64,000 nt of DNA from Adenophora triphylla var. japonica (lineage: Eukaryota > Streptophyta > Magnoliopsida > Asterales > Campanulaceae), in contig JAFEMH010002493.1 in NCBI GenBank assembly GCA_022495995.1, positions 248,001 to 312,000 on the forward strand. The letters are read 5' to 3'. Below the pieces are notes generated by a model that searched no databases, was not told the origin of the DNA, and worked only from the letters and a program-made list of their open reading frames with translations. The number at the start of each line of letters is the position of its first letter. Positions within the stretch are counted from its first letter, which is position 1. Positions 1 through 11,427 of the stretch are shown here, one piece after another. The translations under genes were made by a program, and so were the position numbers.

Positions 1-2133
1 GTACCCAAATCTGGCTCATGCCTTCCGGTTAAGTTTCCCGGCAATTCCGGCAAGTTTCCCGGCAATTCCCCAGAATTTCCTAGAGTTTCGGAGCAATTCC
101 GGAAATGTTCCAAACCTTTTAAGGGCTGAAGGGACTGCTTGGAATGAAAGAAACACGTTTTTCTTTTATGCAAAATTCCCTTCTAGAAGACTGCCACCTT
201 GCATGTTTCTAGAAAGAACTGGAAGGGGCTTGTTATGTCGTGCGACATAACTTGCCAAGAAGACTTCTAGAAGCTTGCCACCTTGCATGTTTCTAGAAGG
301 AAAACGGTTATGGCTTGTTATGTCGTGCGACATACTAAGCCACTACCATGCAGCCTAAAAATAGAGGCCTGCACCTCTCATTTTAGGCACCCCTCCTTCA
401 CTCCTCAGTGCCCCTATATAGAGAATACGCCCAGTAGCCTAGTCTCTCCTCACATATCCCCCAAAACACACACTAATCCTCCCAAATCACCCACCATACA
501 ACCAATCCCACACACACTTCCCACACACATCAAGAACCAAAGGTTCTCATTGAATCAAGGCTTGATCTCAGTCCCCGAAGGTTGCTGTTTGAAGGCTCCT
601 ATATCTAACTTGATATAGGAAGTCGTGGTCTTCAAGGGTAACGATTTTCTACCATTTTCCTTTCCCTATCTTCATTATACATGAGATCTATATGCTAAAT
701 GTGTTAATAATGATATATCCTGATTAAAGTTGCATGCTTTAGTATCATATTGCCTAGATCCACACCTGATTGCATACCATTTCATGTAAAAGCTCCGGCT
801 TGGCATTGTTTCTTGCATGAACACTCAAGATGAGTGTGAATCCCTCATATCTACACCCTCTTGAAGTGTTCATTATTGAAATACTTGCTCTCTGAGATCT
901 ATTTGTGAAGAAACTTGGCTATATTAATGCCTTGTTACCTCTGTAGATCCCAGCTGTTGAAGACTCTGCAAGTGGCTAAGTATGTCACGCGACATAGGCA
1001 ACCTATGTCACGCGACAACTTAGGCCAGTTTGCAGAATCTTCATCTGTTCAGTTTGTAATCTGATTTTAACCCCCATCATGCTATAATCTGATGTCTATC
1101 TGCAATTTAGATAGTATCTATGTACATAAAAATGTCATCTTTTCATTAAAATGCCATTTTTTTACATAAAGTTGCATCCTTTGCACTAAAAATCATTTCT
1201 TAGCATAAAAATTGCATCCTTTGCACTCAAAATCTCTTTTCACATTAAAGATGCATCATTTGCACTCATTTTCATACATAAAATGCATCCTTTGCTTTCA
1301 AAAATGCAATCTTTATGCATCCTTTGCATATTAAATCCTACTTTTCCTCATAAAAATGCATCCTTTACATAAAGATCACTTCTTTACATCAAAAAGCATC
1401 CTTTGCAAACCAAAAGCATCCTTTGCAACCCAAAATATCATCTTTTCACTAAAAATGTCATTTTTACATGCATTTCCACCATGTCCCCATTAGCAACCTT
1501 CGGAATGGACCGGTGTAATGATCCTATCTTTACATCGTTTCTTCCATTAAAGGTGCAATCTCTTTAGAAAGGGATAACCTTGAACCCTATATCTCCGACT
1601 ATCACTTAAGACGAGCATGAAGCAACTATATGAGCTCGATCGTCTTAAGGTGTAGGATTGATGGGCTAAGGACATTCCTTCCTAAAGAACCTCATTTTGG
1701 ACTATAAAAGAGAGTCCTTCTCTCGATCACGCAAGTCCCGAGGTTAAAATGCGATGATCACAAGTCCAAGATGAGGACGGGATCAAAATCCCGAACACAT
1801 AAAATCCAAGGAATCCCGAGCGACAACCAATAAATGGTTTGTACGTCCGAAAGACAACTTGGGACATTCCCCCCCTTCTTTTCAAACACATGCACACAAG
1901 AAAGCACGCAAGCAAGCACGATAAATGGAATCTTGGGAGACTTGCTACGGCAAGGCACCTTGGGTGAACGACGATCCGTTCTTCCCAAGGGGTAACTTAA
2001 CCTCCGAGCCCATAAAAAAAGCCTTTTTTTCAAAGTTTTGAGGAAATCAAAATGGCGTGGCGACTCTGTTTTTCAAATTAAACCGGATGTTTTCAAACTC
2101 GCGTGAATCCAAAAATTTGGCCACACATTCACA
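1..2133 (+). repeat. Left LTR of Tat-like element (5' end cut by window edge)
   Basis: Near-identical to 21423-23612. It contains the dyads TTATGTCGTGCGACATAA (233-250) and TATGTCGTGCGACATA (319-334), a TATA-like CTATATAGAG at about 415, and a second dyad pair at 981-1017. A run of short repeats with the phrase GCATCCTTTGCA spans about 1140-1440. The LTR ends ...ACATTCACA, just before the primer site. Compared with the right copy it lacks one ~21-bp unit near its start and one ~23-bp dyad unit near position 1000. The short ORF at 283-618 looks like chance. Confidence 0.92.
233..334. promoter_or_regulatory. Paired CG-core dyads in Tat U3
   Basis: Two inverted motifs, 233-250 and 319-334, share the core TATGTCGTGCGACATA. 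The second is flanked by GGCTT on the left and AAGCC on the right, extending the dyad. A TATA-like box follows about 80 bp downstream. The same core occurs in the copia-1 LTR, in the copia-1 leader and upstream of the antisense PMD gene. A role in transcription or silencing is inferred from position only. Confidence 0.6.
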
Positions 2134-2136
2134 GTT

Positions 2137-2154
2137 TGGCGACTCCGCTGGGGA
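2137..2154 (+). other. Primer binding site of Tat-like element
   Basis: TGGCGACTCCGCTGGGGA begins three bases after the LTR end. It is not the tRNA-iMet type used by the other elements in this window. From memory, Tat/Ogre elements use a site of this form, reported as complementary to tRNA-Arg; matching it to tRNA 3' ends would settle this. Confidence 0.7.
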
Positions 2155-4290
2155 AATCCCAAAGGAGAAAAGCTTTCATTTTTTTAAAAAATAAACGATA
2201 CCCGGTATATAGGTGGAAACCACTAACCTTCCTGTATCGCTCCCTAACCCGGGGCTTGGGATAAACGGTGGTCTAACAATCCCACGTACCGGTATCACTT
2301 TTCGAAAAAAAAAAAGCAAAAGAAAGCTTTTCCCTTTGAGCGGGTTAGACTCCCGTTGCGGATTCCGTTTATCATGCTTGCTTTCTTTGCCTTGCATTGC
2401 ATCATTTGCATATTGGAAATTGTGCATATTTTGAACTGGAAAGCCTTCTCAAGGCTAAAAGGTGCCTAAAAGTTTGGGAAATAACCTGAAACTGCAAAGG
2501 AGTGGAACCTGGAAAATTGATCCATGCAGTCGTACGGCTCAATCCTTCTTGGATTCTGACCGGGCGGCCTCAGTGGCAATTCCACCAGGAAAAATTGTGG
2601 TTAATCTGGCAGCCTTGGCAACTTGGGGCTATTCAGTTCCAAGACTGACTGGGGCTCCCATAAAATTTACGTGCCTTATCTGTTGCATTCTCCCCCGTCC
2701 CAAAAATCATTCCTTTAAAACACATTTATGAAAATCTCTATTTTAACTCAAAAAAGGAACATTTTTAGGAGACCGCACACTACGCGCACCTTATATATCC
2801 TGTACACTTTGCACGCATGTCTCTTTAAACCCGGGGTGGTTTATCAGCTGCAGTCACGGACAGCCTTACGATGCTCCCGGGCACGCACGGAATCACCCCA
2901 AACTCCCCATGGCAACCAATGTCGACTAATGCACAGTTCGTGTCACACGTTTCAAAAAACCATGACTTTTTGTTGGTTTTTGGTCTAGTCCGTGTCATAT
3001 AGCCCAGTTGCATATCCCCGTAAAGGTCAAGCCTTAGCTCATAACGGAAGTCAAGATCTTTCGCTCAAGCGAAACTCTGCCAAAATTCCGACAAGGAAAA
3101 ATTGGTAGAATCTTGACTCCGACATTGACTTTGACCTTGACCCGCACGAAATGCGTAAGAGTCGAGACCGAGTCTTTGCTAAAAATCCAAAGATCTTTCG
3201 CTCAAGCGAAGCTCTACCAAAATTCCGACAAGGAAAAATTGGCAAGATCTTGACCCGGCATTGACTTCGATTTTGACTCACGCACGGCGTATGCAACGAA
3301 GTTCAATGTGACACTGTGTCATCCGGCTTTTACCGCCCGACCCATGCCTATTATCTTCTCGGACATTACCGAAAAGTCAAAACGTCAATCGCGCAAGCGA
3401 AATTCTGCCGAAATTCCGTTAAGGCTGAAAGACGAGACTTTCCCGGTACTGCCTTGACTATAATCTGCATCGCTCGTGCGTTAAAAGTTCCTATGACCCG
3501 CTACACCCGTTAGGAGCGTTCTTTTCTCTTGGTCGGTGGGATTCGCGTGCCCTATAGGACCCTCGCCCGGGGCTGTCCACCCTGGGAGGTCGAAATACAG
3601 GTGGAATACGAGGGGCTTATAGACGTAGTGACGGAACCCACTGATCCAGGATCTAGAGTAGTTGCGAAAAAGAAGGGCAAACCCCCTTTTCCAACCAAAT
3701 AGGAATAAATAAAAGACATTGTTTTAAGTAAACTTGAACAATTAACGGAATCATAATTGCATTTTCCTATCTCTGATATCCCTAATCGAGACCTCCTCGG
3801 TCCGATTTCCGATTTTCCTGTCTCGACCTTTCATGGTCAAATCCCTAATCGAGACCTCCTCGGTCCGATTTCCGATTTTCCTATCTTGACCTTTCATGGT
3901 CAAATCCCTAATCGAGACCTCCTCGGTCCGATCTCCGATTTCCCATCTCGACCTTTCATGGTCAAATTCCTAATCGAGACCTCCTCGGTCCGATCTCCAA
4001 TTTTCAATCTTGACCTTTCAAGGTCTCATTTTTTCCGATCAATTAGGATTAGGAGAAAAGGTGTTTTGAGTAAAACTTAAGCGATAAGTGCATGTTACTT
4101 GAGCCTTCAGCCCAAACACTTACCTTCAAGTCTAAACCTTACCTATCCCCGAGTCTAAACTTTGCCTATCCCTTTCCCGCAGCGAGAAAGAAGTGGGCGA
4201 GAATACCGGGTCAGCGGCTTTTCAGTGCAGAAAACCTTAGGTTCAGACAGTTCGGCAGAATCGTCAGTTTTGTCAGCTCAGAGAGTCAGA
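2155..4290 (+). other. Untranslated leader of Tat-like element with repeats
   Basis: No convincing coding region. A segment of about 130 bp built around the palindrome TTCGCTCAAGCGAA (3060-3073, 3197-3210, degenerate 3389-3400) occurs about three times between 3040 and 3430. A ~62-bp tandem repeat with the phrase CGAGACCTCCTCGGTCCGAT runs four to five times over 3770-4040. Confidence 0.6.
3770..4040 (+). repeat. ~62-bp minisatellite, about 4.3 copies
   Basis: Consecutive units contain ATCCCTAATCGAGACCTCCT followed by a pyrimidine-rich part and CTTTCATGGTCAA. Copies differ at only a few positions, so expansion is fairly recent. It lies about 250 bp before the gag-like start codon. Confidence 0.85.
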
Positions 4291-5727
4291 ATGGCAGATT
4301 TGACAGAAAACAGTGAGGGTGCAGGAAATCAGATGGTTAGGAAGGAAGAGTTAGTCCTAGCTTTGGAAAATGCCCATAAGGTTCATGAGGAACAGCAAGC
4401 CATGCTTATCGACGCACTCCTTCGTCATGAAATTCAGGGAACAGTTGAGTCGAACGGTTCTCTAGTGGTGGTCGAAGATGAGACATCGGAGACAGTGATT
4501 TCAGTCCCTTCATCCTATAACCAAGACCTTCCATCCTACAACCAATACCTTCCCCCATCCACATATGATCCCTTGCCAAGGACCACTCCTCCTCCCCAGT
4601 CCTTTCCAACATCCCAACTCATCAGGGCTCCATCGCCCTCAGCTCCTCAAAACGGATTGGGCTTCACCCCGCCTGTTCCCCAGTTTCAGCAATACCTGCC
4701 AGTCTATACTCCAGCTTCACATAATCAGTTCGAGCTATGTGGCTATGTTCTGAAGCAACTATACCCACCTGAATGCAATCATGAGTTGCCAAAGGATGAT
4801 TCAAGTTTTCAGCTGTCACCTACCGGACTTAATGAATTCAGCCGTCAGTTTCACCAGTCTGCTACTATGGTTCCCTCTGCCGATACAAGAGTCCCCGTTG
4901 ACCCCCATGTGGCAATGTTGATGGAAAAAGTGAAACAAATGCAGGAGAAGCTTGACCTCATGACGAGTATCAATACTCCCTTGACCCAAGATGTCGAACC
5001 AGGCAAGGAAATGACTCCACCAAGCATAACCCAATGCCACCAACACCAAACAGCAACCGTACCCAGCTCAGCACCAGTCCCTCACAAAGGAAAGAGTGTC
5101 GTAGCCTCCTTCAGCCAAATCCAACAATGGAACCAATTGGACAATGGAAATCCGAGTCTTGAGAACAACCATGTCTCCCGAAAACTCCACTCCCTTCATT
5201 ATGACAACATGGAGATGCCTTTAAGCAAGATGCTGGAAAAGCTGATGAAAGAAAAGCTGATAAAGCCACTGGAGAATTGGAAGCCCAAGAACCCCAATGT
5301 TCAGGTGGATGAGTCTAAGCATTGTCTTTTCCATCAATACCCAGGGCACGACACTGATGATTGCAGCTATTTGAGGTATTGGATCCAGAAATTGATAGAA
5401 GATGGGAAGCTCGAGAAACTCCATGGGCCAAAAGCAGAAAGATATGGTAAGAGGTCGATTCAGGAAGTGCAAGGTCAGAAACGTCAGCATAATATTGGGA
5501 TGCCCATGAGCAAAGTTTTTGACGATTTGGTGAAACGAGGCCTTCTCACACCTCTCGAGAATTATAAGCCGAGAAACCCACATAAAGTTGACAGGACCAA
5601 GTTTTGTGAGTACCACAAGCATTATGGTCACGTGACAGACAAGTGTTTGGATCTGAAGAAAGAAATTCAATGGTTGATCTACGAAGGAAAGCTCAAGCTC
5701 CCTGGCAGTCCAACCAGCGAAGAGTAG
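4291..5727 (+). CDS. Tat-type gag-like protein lacking a recognisable capsid domain
   Basis: An open frame of 478 codons starting MADLTENSEG; the frame is open further upstream, but this start precedes the first gag-like segment. A charged helical N-terminus (about residues 1-50) is followed by a Pro/Gln-rich linker (80-200). The C-terminal half has two copies of one module: MP(L/M)SK... PLEN(W/Y)KP(K/R)NP, then a finger-like C-X2-H-X4-H-X4-C (CLFHQYPGHDTDDC near 5320-5365 and CEYHKHYGHVTDKC near 5605-5645), then a conserved (I/L)(I/Y)(E/Y)(D/E)GKL tail. This module is familiar from Tat-clade gag proteins. The usual W-rich capsid block is absent, suggesting internal loss. The frame is intact although nothing downstream encodes pol, so it may still be selected or the element may be young. 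Confidence 0.75.
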   Translation: MADLTENSEGAGNQMVRKEELVLALENAHKVHEEQQAMLIDALLRHEIQGTVESNGSLVVVEDETSETVISVPSSYNQDLPSYNQYLPPSTYDPLPRTTPPPQSFPTSQLIRAPSPSAPQNGLGFTPPVPQFQQYLPVYTPASHNQFELCGYVLKQLYPPECNHELPKDDSSFQLSPTGLNEFSRQFHQSATMVPSADTRVPVDPHVAMLMEKVKQMQEKLDLMTSINTPLTQDVEPGKEMTPPSITQCHQHQTATVPSSAPVPHKGKSVVASFSQIQQWNQLDNGNPSLENNHVSRKLHSLHYDNMEMPLSKMLEKLMKEKLIKPLENWKPKNPNVQVDESKHCLFHQYPGHDTDDCSYLRYWIQKLIEDGKLEKLHGPKAERYGKRSIQEVQGQKRQHNIGMPMSKVFDDLVKRGLLTPLENYKPRNPHKVDRTKFCEYHKHYGHVTDKCLDLKKEIQWLIYEGKLKLPGSPTSEE

Positions 5728-8700
5728 CTAGACTAGGATCTACCTATCCTTAAGCAAGAATAAAAAAAAAAAAAAAGTCTCACAGTCAACCTTCGTAGGT
5801 TCTAGTGTTTTCCTCTTTCAATCAAGTCCTCCACGGACATTGTAATTAATCTTTAATTTTCTATAAAAGAGTCTTCTTCTTTTCTTGCTAGACTTAAGAC
5901 ATTATTTGCACACCTACATTACATTTAATGAAATGGTTTTATTTTATATGATCATTTGCATTGCTCAACAAATAATCTCTCGAAATAATTAACATTTTGA
6001 TTAATCAGTGTGAGAAAGTCAACTAATGCCATCAAGCCATACACTTTCCTTACCCCACAAAAGGCCTCATCAAGCCATACACTTTCCTTACCTCATAAAA
6101 GCCTTCATCAAGCTATACGCTTCCCAAACCATGTCCTCACCTTCATCTTGACCAAGTCAACAACGGCGGCAACATCAAGGGACAACAAGAGGCTACTCAG
6201 CTTCGAAAGATTGACCCCGTGTCGACAACAACCTAGGAGCCTGCCTTCGACCTCAAGGATGTCAAGGAAAATTCAAGCAGAGGCTCGCCTTGGCCCTCAA
6301 GTGCTTTAGAAAATTAAAAAAAAAATGCAGTGCAAAAGAGTAATTCCCAGCTAGGCTGAAAATCCCCAAAAAAGGGCGGTCTAGGCAAAAGACAGGGTTG
6401 CACATAAAAAAAAAGGAAAAAATGTAGTGCAAAAAGAGTAATACCCAGCTAGGCTAAAAACCCTGTAAAGGGACATTCTAGGCAAAAAACAGGGTTGGAC
6501 ATACAAAATGAGGCCAAGGACCCAGCACCGCCCATCAAAAGCTTGACGGACAGGCAAAATCAAAGCTCAGAGAATGAAAGTTGTCGATAACAATGGGGCG
6601 GTCGAAGCAAAGCCAGAAGCATTTCGTAAGCCTTTAGGCACGTGGAAATCCTTTCTTCCCCAATGAAAGATGAAAATCAGAATCAACCGTCCAAAATGAC
6701 TTGGTCAAGGAATCATCCCGAGGCCCACGCCTCATCATCCAATCTTCTCATCCGAGCCTTTTCACTAAAGGAACTACAAATCCCATTTCCTAAAGCCTGA
6801 CACAGTTCAGCTGAAGCCGAACTACGGCGACCTGAGCTCCTCACAATGAGGGGAACGTAGGCAACTAGAAATGGTCCGGTCATAAACACATTCAAATTCC
6901 CGAAAATTCGGTCTCATCAGCGGCCTCTTCCATAAGCATATCCAAGTTCCAGAAAATCCGGTCTCATCAATGACCTCTCTCATAAACACATTCAAATCTC
7001 AGAGAACCTGGTCTCATCAATGACCTCCCTATACACAAACCTTTCTTTCACACCCAGCCAACCTTGATCCGCGACATCGGTTGACTTTCTCCTCATGATT
7101 AATAAGAATGTTTTTCCATATCGAGACTAGTGGTTGAATAACCCAAACATTAATAAAGGGTTTTAAGCAATCTTGTGATCATTGTAAATAAAACAAGTTT
7201 TCAGATGTCTTGACAAGTCTTCTCTTTCTACATCTTAGGAAAGATAGTGCTAAACAACGATTTTACGTCGCCAGGGGCTTCCATACACTTTTACCAACCT
7301 TTCTACGCTTATACTCTCTCAAAAGAGTCAAACCCAAAGCGAGTTTTTGTGCCTACATCGAATAAGGCCATCAAGATAACATAAAATCGGGATCTATTCC
7401 CACCTTTCAAAAAATATGCCCCTGCATGTATATATCTTCCTAAAATTCTTCTCTTCGTCCACATCTTCTTAAGGTTGGCTGAGAGACTAAAGGAAACAAG
7501 AAAGTAAGTACGAAAGGATAGGTCTTCCCTCTTCTGCTACAATTCGCATTAGGGTTGCCTTGAAACTCTTCGAAGTTGGGACTTTGTCAAAGCATTCCTT
7601 TAAACTGGGGCTTCTTTAGCCATTTTTAGGGGTTCGCATCGGGTTCTTCACTAGGTCCCTGGATGGGTTCATTTTTGTTCAGATTAGCCTCAGGATCACT
7701 TCCGCAGTACTAATCAGATTGGGATTTTTGCTAGGTCACCAGACTGGGGCTTCACTAAGTCACTTCTTTGTAACCTAAAACTTCGCCTACTCAGTTCATC
7801 CAACCGGGGCTTTGCCAAATGAAAGGACCTTTCCTTGCTTTAATAAGACATGGGGCTTTGCAGAAAGTTTTTTCCTTAAACCGGGGCTTCGATAAGTCGC
7901 ATTCCCCCTTCGAAGAGAGGTTTGGTCACTTCGACATCTGCTTTAGTCTTTGGTTGTAAAAGCCTGTCAGCTTCAAGTGTCGGAATTTAAGAAGGGAACT
8001 TTAGTCAAGACTCGAGGTTTAAACCCAGTCTCAGCCCAAGAGGGAATTCTAGTCCACATTGACAACATCTCAGCAACAACAGCAGTTCAGTCCGCTCCCG
8101 AGGGGATACGACCCCACCTGCTTGAAACCTGTCTTAAACAATTTCCAAACACATTCCATATCTACATCCAGACCCAGTCCCTACCATTGTTTCCAAGAAA
8201 AAATCACCCCTAGGCTCAAGTAACGTGCCAATTGCTAATAATAACATTTTCTCCCAAAAGTGCCTCCGTTACTTCCGTTATAACGAGATAATGCCAGGTG
8301 ACAGTTTCCTAATTGTCAAAAATCGAACTTTAGCTACCTCTATCACAGATTGAGAAGTATGCTCAAGTTTTCCAGCTATAGCTGCCTCTATCTACTCGAT
8401 AGTGACGTAAGCTTTAGCTTCCTCAGGTGACAACCTCCATTAATTGTCAAAATCTCAAGGATCCTAGACATGTTCCTAACTATCTAGATGAGGCTTGAAC
8501 TACGACCAAGGCTTGATTCCTCCGGGATACGTAGGTAGCCTTTCATAAAGGTCCAGCCATCCGACCACATTGGTCACCTTTTTCTTTCCCCATTCCTCAA
8601 TGGTGCGTAAGCTTTTCGCAAAGGTATAGCCATCCGACCGCAATGGTCACCCCTCTTCCTTCGTCTTTCCTCCGTGGTAAGATAGCTTTTCATAAATGTC

Positions 8701-9338
8701 TAACTATCTGACCATATTGGTCACCCCTTTTATTTGGCACATTCCTAGTAGGATTGGCCGTTTGACCTCCTAGGTCACCTCGTTTCCATCCTTATAGGAA
8801 GGGACCGACATCTCCTTGCCATTTCCATGGTAGGATCAGGCATGTGATCCCTTTGGTCACCCAATTCCAACCTATGTTGACAATTCCAGTCCAATGCCAA
8901 AGGGTATGAAAAGCACAGTTCAGGCTATGTATGTCACGCGACAAACCTGGCCATATGGCTTACTAAGTCGCGCGACATAATAAGCCAACATCAGACATCA
9001 GACATCAGCAGTATGCTGCATTCCCCAGGGCACTCCCCGACTTGTCATAAGCTGCAAACATCAGTCATTCACTTCTCAAACGCATAGGGGAGGGTTCATT
9101 TACCCCGTGTACACCCATGCATTCATTCACCTGGTACATATGCAAGCCAGAATTCCATTCAAGCCATTCAGTTCAAGCCATTTACCATACCATCATCATT
9201 TCATAAATACGTGCAATAAAAAGGCTAACAACGTATAAAAAGAGACCAAAAGATGTGCATAGAAAGAATAACATGATATGATTTCCCAAAAAGGGTACAA
9301 TAACCAAAAAAGTCATAATAATCTAGGGGGGAAGGGGG
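5728..9338 (+). other. Non-coding interior of Tat-like element
   Basis: No pol domains in any frame. Contents: a 27-bp repeat around ATCAAGCCATACACTTTCC (6030-6130); a ~100-bp duplication (about 6325-6400 and 6425-6500); about three ~63-bp units with CGGTCTCATCA (6880-7040); scattered copies of GGGGCTTC (7560-7900); and units with GATTCCTCCGGGATACGTAG followed by CCATCCGACCACATTGGTCA (8510-8880). Two CG-core dyads sit at 8930-8943 and 8964-8979, about 360 bp beyond the end of the antisense gene. Confidence 0.6.
8930..8979. promoter_or_regulatory. CG-core dyad pair in Tat interior
   Basis: TATGTCACGCGACA (8930-8943) and TAAGTCGCGCGACATA (8964-8979), the second flanked by GGCTT on the left and AAGCC on the right. 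Same extended design as in the LTRs. Here it lies beyond the 3' end of the antisense PMD gene. Confidence 0.5.
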
Positions 9339-10052
9339 CTACTCTGAATCCTCTCCATCATCTTCTTCATCATCTCCTGAACCATCATCTTCATCCTCGC
9401 CGTCATCCTCAACCTGCTCAGGCTCATCGTCAGGATCATCCGAGGGTGCCTCGTAGGCTACGGTCCCCATCTGATAATAGTCATCAAGCTCAGTGATGAC
9501 AACAGAATCAAGCTCGTAATCTGTGGATGTCTTACCCCCATCATCCTCCTCATCATCATCATCAATCTCAACTGGTCCGTGAAGAGGCACATTTGGATTC
9601 TTTGTCCGAGGCGTCGGTCCACTAATACCCCCGATGGTGCCCACGTCGTCAGAGCGGCTCTTCTTCTTTCTCGGCTGGCCAGGTGGGGAGATATCGATAG
9701 AACCCTGTGACCGGCACTAATTCTTCCAAAAGCTCATGCCTTTCTGGAGCTTTCCAATCATGCTCACAGCGCCAGTATAAGCCCTGGTCAAATGCCTGTA
9801 AGCCTGGGCCGACACCTGTTACAAGCAGACATAATAAGTGTCAAAATGCAGTTATTGATAACAAAAAGAGATGCAAGCAATCCAAAAAATGCAAAGAGCG
9901 GTACTTACAGATCTAGAACCTCGCGGGAGCACCAGATGAGGATGAGTCTGTGACATATCAATAGGAGCTCGCCACATACGACTGCCACCCTGGTAATCAA
10001 TGAAAGTCGGGGGCAAAGGAGGTCTAGCCACATGGCCAGTCGAGGGTCCCGC
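9339..10052 (-). pseudogene. 3' exons of antisense plant-mobile-domain gene (acidic tail)
   Basis: Continues the gene broken by copia-1. Reading down the minus strand, 10052-9910 encodes a Pro-rich piece (PPLPPTFIDYQGG, PIDMSQTHPHL) and meets a consensus donor, GTAAGT, at 9908. An acceptor ending CAG lies at 9816, and the next exon (9815-9339) has a helix-like start, a basic stretch PRKKKSRSDD resembling a nuclear signal, then a strongly acidic tail rich in DDE/EDD ending at a stop at 9339. An in-frame TAG at 9717-9719 separates the helix from the basic stretch, so this copy is damaged. The gene-like introns in antisense orientation show that it is a captured gene, not part of the retroelement genome. 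Confidence 0.65.
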
Positions 10053-11413
10053 TGTTGGTGTTATGCCCTAGGCCTATGATTGATAGACTTATGTGTTGAC
10101 ATTATTTATTATTATATGAGATGTTTATTATTTGATTATTATATGTTTTGTATATTTGTTTATAATAATCTCTGTCCCTAATTATTAAGAGAATAAATTA
10201 GTATAATTGTCAATGGATAATCATGTGATGATTATATGCATAAGAGATGCACATTGAAATTATGGGTACTTGTTAGAGAACAAGTGACTGGACATGACCC
10301 GCATGAGATTTATGTAATGGTCAAATGTCATACTTAAATCTCATACGGTTACTTCATTTATTTCCTAGACCTAAGATTATCATAACCTTACATATGATGA
10401 AAGTCATGTTTGATTTTAGTCAAACGATATCTTAACACGATATCTATAAAGGCTATCATTGGCATGATCGGATTCATGATGGGAAGGATGATAAGTCAAG
10501 AAGGAATTTGTCCCTCGGAAGAGAGATGTTATGCTTGGGCCCCTCGATGAGTGATAATGATGAAAGTGTATGGCCGTACCCCAATATGATTGGAATTATC
10601 ATTATACTCAAGAATCGAGAAAGCATTGAACAATAACAAGTTGACAAGGACCATGACTTGTGTTCAAATATAACATCGTGAGACAAAGGGATAAATGGAA
10701 GTACACCATTGGAAACGTGAACTCTTACGTTGCATTATTTGGGTAGACATAATGGCTTGCTAGAGTCCGCTTATGTCTTATGAGGTTCGATATGATCGAA
10801 CTCATTGCCAACATAATGTAATCCTATTGGGTCACACACAACTAGAATGAATTGGTTAAACCGGAGGAAGAATGATTGAGAGGCTCGTAACTGGCTACTT
10901 ATGTCACGCGACATATCAAGCCAATGGCTTGATATACCGCGCGACATAATAGGCCAATACGCGTTTTTGACAGCCTGTCTCTCCTAATTCGATTAGAAGA
11001 GGTATTTACACTATTGTAGTATAAATACAAGGTTTCTGTTAAACCTAAAAGCCTAGCCGAAATTTTAAAGCAAAATTCACAATCAAATTCTCTCAATATT
11101 CTTCAAGGTTTAGATCTAGCAATCAACAAGAAATTGTTCTTGGATTCATTCAAAGGTGTGGATACCAAAAGAGGGTCTTCGCTCGTTCATCGATCAAGGC
11201 CTAGAGTTCAAGCAAGTTGAAGAACGAAGTTTGTGATTTGATATCACATAATCAAAATCGTTCGATAGCTCAAGACCGGAAAGCGTTACAAGGTTGGTTT
11301 AATTCTATCTCATAAGAATTTAAATTAATTGTATAGAACGGATCCTAGGGCTTCTTGGGTTTTATGTTTTTTAATGCTTAATTCCGCTGCGCATGGACCC
11401 GTAAAACCCAACA
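10053..11413 (+). repeat. Left LTR of copia-1
   Basis: Starts TGTTGGTGTTATGCCC, ends AAAACCCAACA. CG-core dyads lie at 10900-10915 and 10933-10948, with a TATA box (TATAAATA) at 11020-11027. The transcript would begin soon after. Confidence 0.95.
10900..10948. promoter_or_regulatory. Paired CG-core dyads in copia-1 U3
   Basis: TATGTCACGCGACATA (10900-10915) and TATACCGCGCGACATA (10933-10948). Each is flanked two bases out by GGCT(T) and A(A/G)GCC, giving an extended inverted repeat. They lie 70-120 bp before the TATA box. An identical pair is in the right LTR at 17724-17739 and 17757-17772. The same design occurs in the unrelated Tat LTR. Confidence 0.65.
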
Positions 11414-11414
11414 G

Positions 11415-11427
11415 TGGTATCAAAGCC
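11415..11427 (+). other. Primer binding site of copia-1 (tRNA-iMet type)
   Basis: TGGTATCAAAGCC begins one base after the LTR and differs from the usual TGGTATCAGAGCC by one base. Confidence 0.85.

Noticed and set aside
283..618. 111-codon ORF in the Tat LTR
   Set aside because: Lies over the promoter and early transcript; Pro/Ser/Thr-rich with no homology and no conserved domain.
9278..9496. Plus-strand His/Arg-rich ORF
   Set aside because: Complement of the acidic tail of the antisense PMD gene.
10474..11096. Minus-strand ORFs in the copia-1 LTR
   Set aside because: Duplicated identically in both LTRs, overlapping promoter elements; chance frames.
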